DNA of 9,006 nt from the NCBI GenBank assembly GCA_011525445.1, contig WTGE01000479.1, positions 1 through 9,006 of the forward strand, in the 5' to 3' direction. Origin of the DNA: Synechococcus sp. CO36386bin_37 (GTDB taxonomy: Bacteria > Cyanobacteriota > Cyanobacteriia > PCC-6307 > Cyanobiaceae). Of the stretch, positions 6,128 through 9,006 are shown piece by piece; within the stretch, counting starts at the first letter, position 1, and every line of letters begins with the position of its first letter. The position numbers and the translations under genes were made by a program. Under the pieces are notes generated by a model. That model was not told the DNA's origin and searched no databases. It saw only the letters and a list, made by a program, of their open reading frames with translations.

Positions 6128-6743
6128 GGAGCAGGGGAGGAGGTTCAGGTATCGGAGCTTGGAGACGGGGAAAAATCCAGTAGGCCAAGGCGTGGAGAGC
6201 CAGCACATAAATAAGTTGCTGAACCAAGACCAATGCAATGGCCATGGTCTGTACCAAGAACAGATCAGGGGCAAGAGGAAGCTGCATGAGGTCGAGGATG
6301 CGATCGAGAAGTCCGGCTCCAGCTCGCGTAATCACCACCCAGAGGTTTTCTCCCACCATCAAGGAGAGAGCCACCAACCTCACCAGAAATCCAGCTGCAC
6401 CAATGATGACCCCGAGGCCCCAGCTCACCCACCAGCTCATGCGTTGTTGCCAGCACCATCCGAGCCAGACCGAGAGGAAGCCGTAGGGAAACAGCATGAG
6501 AGGACCACGAACGGGACCCATCAGGACCACCAGCAGCAGAATGGCCACAGCCATGCCTTCAAGCCCTGCGCGACCGCCTCGGCGCACAAGCAGCAGCGCT
6601 AACGGCAGGGGTAAGGCGAGTCGGAAGAGCGATCCTCCAACAGGGAAATAGTAAAGAGCGAGCCAGATCAGGGCTGCTGCTGCTGCAAGGTAAGAGGCTT
6701 CCATCATTCGCAGGGCCTTTCGACGGCTGAGGGGAGAGTCCAT
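6099..6743 (-). CDS. DUF2232 family polytopic membrane protein
   Basis: A 214-residue, strongly hydrophobic protein with about six membrane segments at roughly 14-33, 38-53, 60-76, 80-98, 104-130 and 160-192. The N-terminus is basic (Ser-Arg-Arg-Lys-Ala-Leu-Arg) and is followed by Glu-Ala-Ser-Tyr-Leu-Ala-Ala-Ala, and the first loop has Tyr-Tyr-Phe-Pro-Val-Gly-Gly. This pattern of first helix, a Pro/Gly turn and Leu-Pro-Leu-Pro-Leu-Ala-Leu fits DUF2232 proteins, which have been compared with substrate-binding S components of ECF transporters; no transported compound is established. A Pro-rich segment (196-203) ends the chain. It starts five bases after the lipoprotein stop with GAAGG close to the ATG; the paired ATGs at residues 13-14 are possible later starts. 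The 3' end overlaps the CobT-like gene by 29 bases, so the two are co-transcribed and probably coupled. Confidence 0.7.
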   Translation of the reverse strand: MDSPLSRRKALRMMEASYLAAAAALIWLALYYFPVGGSLFRLALPLPLALLLVRRGGRAGLEGMAVAILLLVVLMGPVRGPLMLFPYGFLSVWLGWCWQQRMSWWVSWGLGVIIGAAGFLVRLVALSLMVGENLWVVITRAGAGLLDRILDLMQLPLAPDLFLVQTMAIALVLVQQLIYVLALHALAYWIFPRLQAPIPEPPPLLHGLVALDPL

Positions 6744-6748
6744 GGCCT

Positions 6749-7306
6749 TCAGGGTTGCCCGGTTGAGTCGTTACCGAATGGCTCGATAGGGGTGCGTGAA
6801 GATATTTTTTCGATGGTTTCAACTTCAAAGCCAATTCCAGCGCGGCGAAGTACGTCAGTGACGCCCTCTGCAGGTGCTGCAGGATCGGCAGCAACCAATC
6901 GGATCGTGATTCTGTAAGGACGAGGTTTGGTTGTTTCTGCAGGAGCGGAGCTTGCCACAGTGGGTGTTGATTCTGGAGTGGATGATTCCGTCCGGATTGT
7001 TGCGTCCTCAGGGGTGTTGTCTTCGGTCTTTGTGTCCTGAGTCGACTGGTTCTCCGCTGTTTGTTCCTCAGCTGCTTCATCCTCAGAGTCGCTTGTGGGG
7101 AGCTTCTCTTCGGCCAGATTGGACGGGCTCAATGCCTTGTTCGGTTCTGCTGCATCCGTTCGGGTTGAGTCAGTTCGAGTCGTTGTTTGGCTTTCCGGCG
7201 GAAGGGACGGTGAGTCGAAGCTATCGGCCAGTTTCTGTCCAAACGGTGTTCCTGAGCAGGCCTGCAAGGCAAGCAGCAGCGGTATCAGCGACCACCGCGT
7301 ATGCAT
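6749..7306 (-). CDS. Hypothetical lipoprotein with acidic disordered linker
   Basis: I do not recognise a named family. The 185-residue product begins with a short lipoprotein signal: His-Thr-Arg, a Leu-rich core (7-14) and lipobox Leu-Gln-Ala-Cys with Cys17. Residues about 30-125 are low complexity, dominated by Thr, Ser, Glu, Asp, Pro and Ala and almost without hydrophobic residues, hence probably an extended linker. The last 60 residues look folded: Tyr-Arg-Ile-Thr-Ile-Arg-Leu-Val-Ala-Ala-Asp (131-141), then Val-Thr-Asp-Val-Leu-Arg-Arg-Ala-Gly-Ile-Gly-Phe-Glu-Val (149-162). This suggests a small alpha/beta domain held away from the membrane. The ATG at 7304-7306 shares its first base with the topA stop (TGATG) and has GAGG four bases upstream, so it is translationally coupled to topA. 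A TTG one codon earlier is less likely. Its role is unknown. Confidence 0.72.
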   Translation of the reverse strand: MHTRWSLIPLLLALQACSGTPFGQKLADSFDSPSLPPESQTTTRTDSTRTDAAEPNKALSPSNLAEEKLPTSDSEDEAAEEQTAENQSTQDTKTEDNTPEDATIRTESSTPESTPTVASSAPAETTKPRPYRITIRLVAADPAAPAEGVTDVLRRAGIGFEVETIEKISSRTPIEPFGNDSTGQP

Positions 7307-9006
7307 CAAGCCTCACCAGGACGAATCACGCGCACCGCACTGGCGCGAAGACGTCCTGTTTTGGTTGTGGCCGGAGGTTTACGGGCAGCGGGTTTAGACG
7401 CTGAGCTTTTACTGGTTTTCTTGGCGGTGCTCTTGGCTTTGCTGGTGCTCTTGCTAGTAGTGGTTTTTCGTCGTGTTGTTTTTTTCGTAGCTGCTTTGGC
7501 TTCGAGCAGCTCGATAGCGTCTTTCAGGCTGATATCTTCGGCTGTTTTGCCTTCCGGTAAAGAAGCATTCACTTTTCCCTGTTTGACATAAAGGCCGTAA
7601 GGACCATCGAACACCTGCACGGTGTCTTCGCTGCCATCCGGTTTTCCAAGATCTTTGAGTGCGGTTCGACCGCCCCGTCCGCGCTTGGGCATCGCCAGCA
7701 GCTCCAGCGCTCGACTCAATCCAATGGCAAGAACATCGTCTTCCCCCTTCAGGGAGCGATAGTCTTTTTCGCCCTTTCCTTTGTCCCACACCACGTAGGG
7801 CCCGAATCGACCTAAACCAGCCTGAACTTTTCCACCGTCTTTGTGTTCTCCCAAGAGGCGAGGCAGGCGGAGCAGCCCCAAGGCGTCATCAAGTTGTAGA
7901 TCCTCTGGTTTTACCCCTTTCGGGAGAGAGGCACGTTTGGGCTTGGGATTGTCATCGCTGACCTGACCCCTTTGAACGTAGGGGCCATATTGGCCGAAGA
8001 GAAGATACACAAGATCTCCTGTTTCAGGATCTTCTCCAAGTGCTTCTGGACCATCGGCTTTTTGTTTCAGGATCAGTTCGGCTTGCTCTTGATCCAGTTC
8101 TCCAGGCGTGATCTCTCGGGGAAGGGTTGCTTTGATGAGCTCCTCTTCTCCATCGTCGCCAATCCGCTTCGACTCGAGATAGGCCCCGAACCGTCCGATC
8201 CTGACCACGCAGGGCAATCCTTCGAGATCAATGGTTCTTGACGCCCCGGGGTCGATGTCGCCTTCTCGTTGTTGGACCAGGGATTCGAGCCCTTCATCGC
8301 CCTTGAAAAATCCATCCAGGTAGGGGACCCATTGCACTTTCCCGGTGGAAATTTCATCCAAGGTGGATTCCATGCGGGCTGTAAAACCCGTGTCCACCAG
8401 ATCGGGAAAGTGTTCCTCGAGAAGAGCTGTCACGGCAAAGGCGGTGAAGCTGGGAGTCAGTGAATTGTTGTTCAGCGAGGCATAACCTCGATCAACGATC
8501 GTGCCGATGATGCTGGCATAGGTTGAAGGGCGACCGATTCCCTCCTTTTCCAACATTTTGACCAGCGATGCTTCGCTGAATCGAGCTGGAGGCTGAGTTT
8601 GGTGGCCAAGTGCTTCCACTTCGTGAGCCTTGGGGACATCGCCAACCTTCATTGCGGGCAAAAGGACTTCCTGACCTTCCAACGCGGCGTCGGGGTCATC
8701 GCTTCCCTCCACATAGGCTCGGAAAAAACCAGGAAAATCAATGCGCTTTCCGTTGGATCGAAACACGGCTTTTCCAACCATGAGATCCACGGACAGCATG
8801 GTGAGTCTCGCCTCTGCCATCTGACTGGCAACTGTGCGCTTCCAAATCAATTCGTACAGGGAGAGATCTCGACCCTCTAATCCCGTCTCAGCTGGGGTCC
8901 GAAAGGTTTCACCTGAAGGTCGAATCGCCTCATGAGCCTCCTGCGCATTGCGTGCCTTGGTGCTGAACTGCCTCGGTGCTTTGCTCAGATAAGTCTTGCC
9001 GTAGCG
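7306..9006 (-). CDS. topA: DNA topoisomerase I, C-terminal two thirds (5' end outside window)
   Basis: The frame is open from the window edge (9006) to TGA at 7306-7308, giving 566 residues. Type IA topoisomerase I relaxes negative supercoils. The conserved Asn-Ala-Gln-Glu-Ala-His-Glu-Ala-Ile-Arg-Pro block is at fragment residues 20-30. Phe-Ser-Glu-Ala-Ser-Leu-Val runs into Gly-Ile-Gly-Arg-Pro-Ser-Thr-Tyr-Ala-Ser-Ile-Ile (about 143-168). The Toprim domain and catalytic Tyr lie upstream, outside the window. The C-terminus has no Cys4 zinc fingers. It has four repeats of the Gly-x-Phe/Tyr-Gly-x-Tyr-Val/Leu kind, at fragment residues about 280-287, 347-354, 409-415 and 478-484, as in bacterial TopA C-terminal repeat domains. 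The last 64 residues (7309-7500) are rich in Lys, Arg, Ser, Thr and Ala: 20 basic and one acidic, resembling a histone H1 tail. It heads the five-gene minus-strand run. Confidence 0.95.
   Translation of the reverse strand, partial: RYGKTYLSKAPRQFSTKARNAQEAHEAIRPSGETFRTPAETGLEGRDLSLYELIWKRTVASQMAEARLTMLSVDLMVGKAVFRSNGKRIDFPGFFRAYVEGSDDPDAALEGQEVLLPAMKVGDVPKAHEVEALGHQTQPPARFSEASLVKMLEKEGIGRPSTYASIIGTIVDRGYASLNNNSLTPSFTAFAVTALLEEHFPDLVDTGFTARMESTLDEISTGKVQWVPYLDGFFKGDEGLESLVQQREGDIDPGASRTIDLEGLPCVVRIGRFGAYLESKRIGDDGEEELIKATLPREITPGELDQEQAELILKQKADGPEALGEDPETGDLVYLLFGQYGPYVQRGQVSDDNPKPKRASLPKGVKPEDLQLDDALGLLRLPRLLGEHKDGGKVQAGLGRFGPYVVWDKGKGEKDYRSLKGEDDVLAIGLSRALELLAMPKRGRGGRTALKDLGKPDGSEDTVQVFDGPYGLYVKQGKVNASLPEGKTAEDISLKDAIELLEAKAATKKTTRRKTTTSKSTSKAKSTAKKTSKSSASKPAARKPPATTKTGRLRASAVRVIRPGEA

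Larger units (their letters stand above)
3911..9006 (-). other. Probable five-gene operon: topA, lipoprotein, DUF2232, CobT-like, binding lipoprotein
   Basis: All five genes lie on the minus strand with junctions of 1-base overlap (7306), 5-base gap (6744-6748), 29-base overlap (6099-6127) and 6-base gap (4925-4930). No spacer has room for a normal promoter or terminator, so any internal promoter would have to lie within coding sequence. The promoter of the run is expected upstream of topA, beyond base 9006. Co-transcription is inferred from spacing, not observed. Confidence 0.75.

Noticed and set aside
6128..6274. In-frame upstream extension of the CobT-like gene
   Set aside because: The extra 49 residues lie inside the DUF2232 gene, are Trp-, Pro- and Leu-rich, and read as an out-of-frame shadow of membrane-protein coding sequence.
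5955..6602. A 215-codon plus-strand open frame
   Set aside because: It is antisense to the DUF2232 and CobT-like genes. The product is rich in Gln, His, Ser, Arg and Pro with no domain pattern, as expected from a reverse frame of GC-rich coding DNA.
7474..7492. Run of seven A on the coding strand of topA as a programmed frameshift site
   Set aside because: In the topA frame the run reads ACG AAA AAA ACA, which does not place a standard X-XXY-YYZ slippery heptamer in phase. It is explained by Lys codons in the basic tail, and the original frame continues normally to a sensible stop.
7380..7500. Apparent short DNA repeats in the topA tail
   Set aside because: They reflect repeated Lys, Ser, Thr and Ala codons with varied spacing; no fixed unit or dyad suggests a mobile or CRISPR-type repeat.

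Overview
The window looks like chromosomal core DNA from a marine picocyanobacterium (Synechococcus/Cyanobium type). The basis is a cyAbrB-type regulator, a cyanobacterial topoisomerase I with a repeat-rich C-terminus and lysine-rich tail instead of zinc fingers, a terminal-oxidase subunit III gene, moderate GC, short spacers and overlapping genes. This assignment rests on recalled family features, not on a database search. I see no RNA genes, insertion sequences, CRISPR arrays, integrases or phage genes. No stretch over about 100 bases lacks a gene.

Layout. Positions 1-214 (+) hold the 3' end of ctaE (cytochrome c oxidase subunit III). A 102-base gap is followed by a cyAbrB-like regulator (317-733, +). 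It converges on an HdeD/DUF308 membrane protein (773-1363, -). Upstream of that on the same strand is riboflavin synthase alpha chain, ribE (1437-2099, -). A 58-base divergent spacer containing a 12-base palindrome and a promoter-like motif separates ribE from a bifunctional nuclease/DUF151 gene (2158-2775, +). That gene overlaps an aldo/keto reductase with two C-terminal iron-sulfur motifs (about 2765-3922, +).

The right half (3911-9006) is one tightly packed minus-strand run, read from right to left: topA (partial, its 5' end beyond the window), a small acidic lipoprotein, a DUF2232 polytopic membrane protein, a CobT-like phosphoribosyltransferase, and a PotD-like periplasmic-binding lipoprotein. 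Junctions are a 1-base overlap, a 5-base gap, a 29-base overlap and a 6-base gap, so the run is very probably one operon. Its last gene overlaps the converging aldo/keto reductase gene by 12 bases.

Most genes are ordinary housekeeping functions: respiration, flavin synthesis, DNA topology. The part that deserves a second look is the DUF2232-CobT-binding-protein trio. It combines a membrane protein of a class sometimes compared with ECF-transporter S components, an enzyme family that activates lower bases of cobamides, and a solute-binding lipoprotein. In a lineage known for making pseudocobalamin, this could be a base or cobamide precursor uptake and activation module. That link is inference from gene order only.
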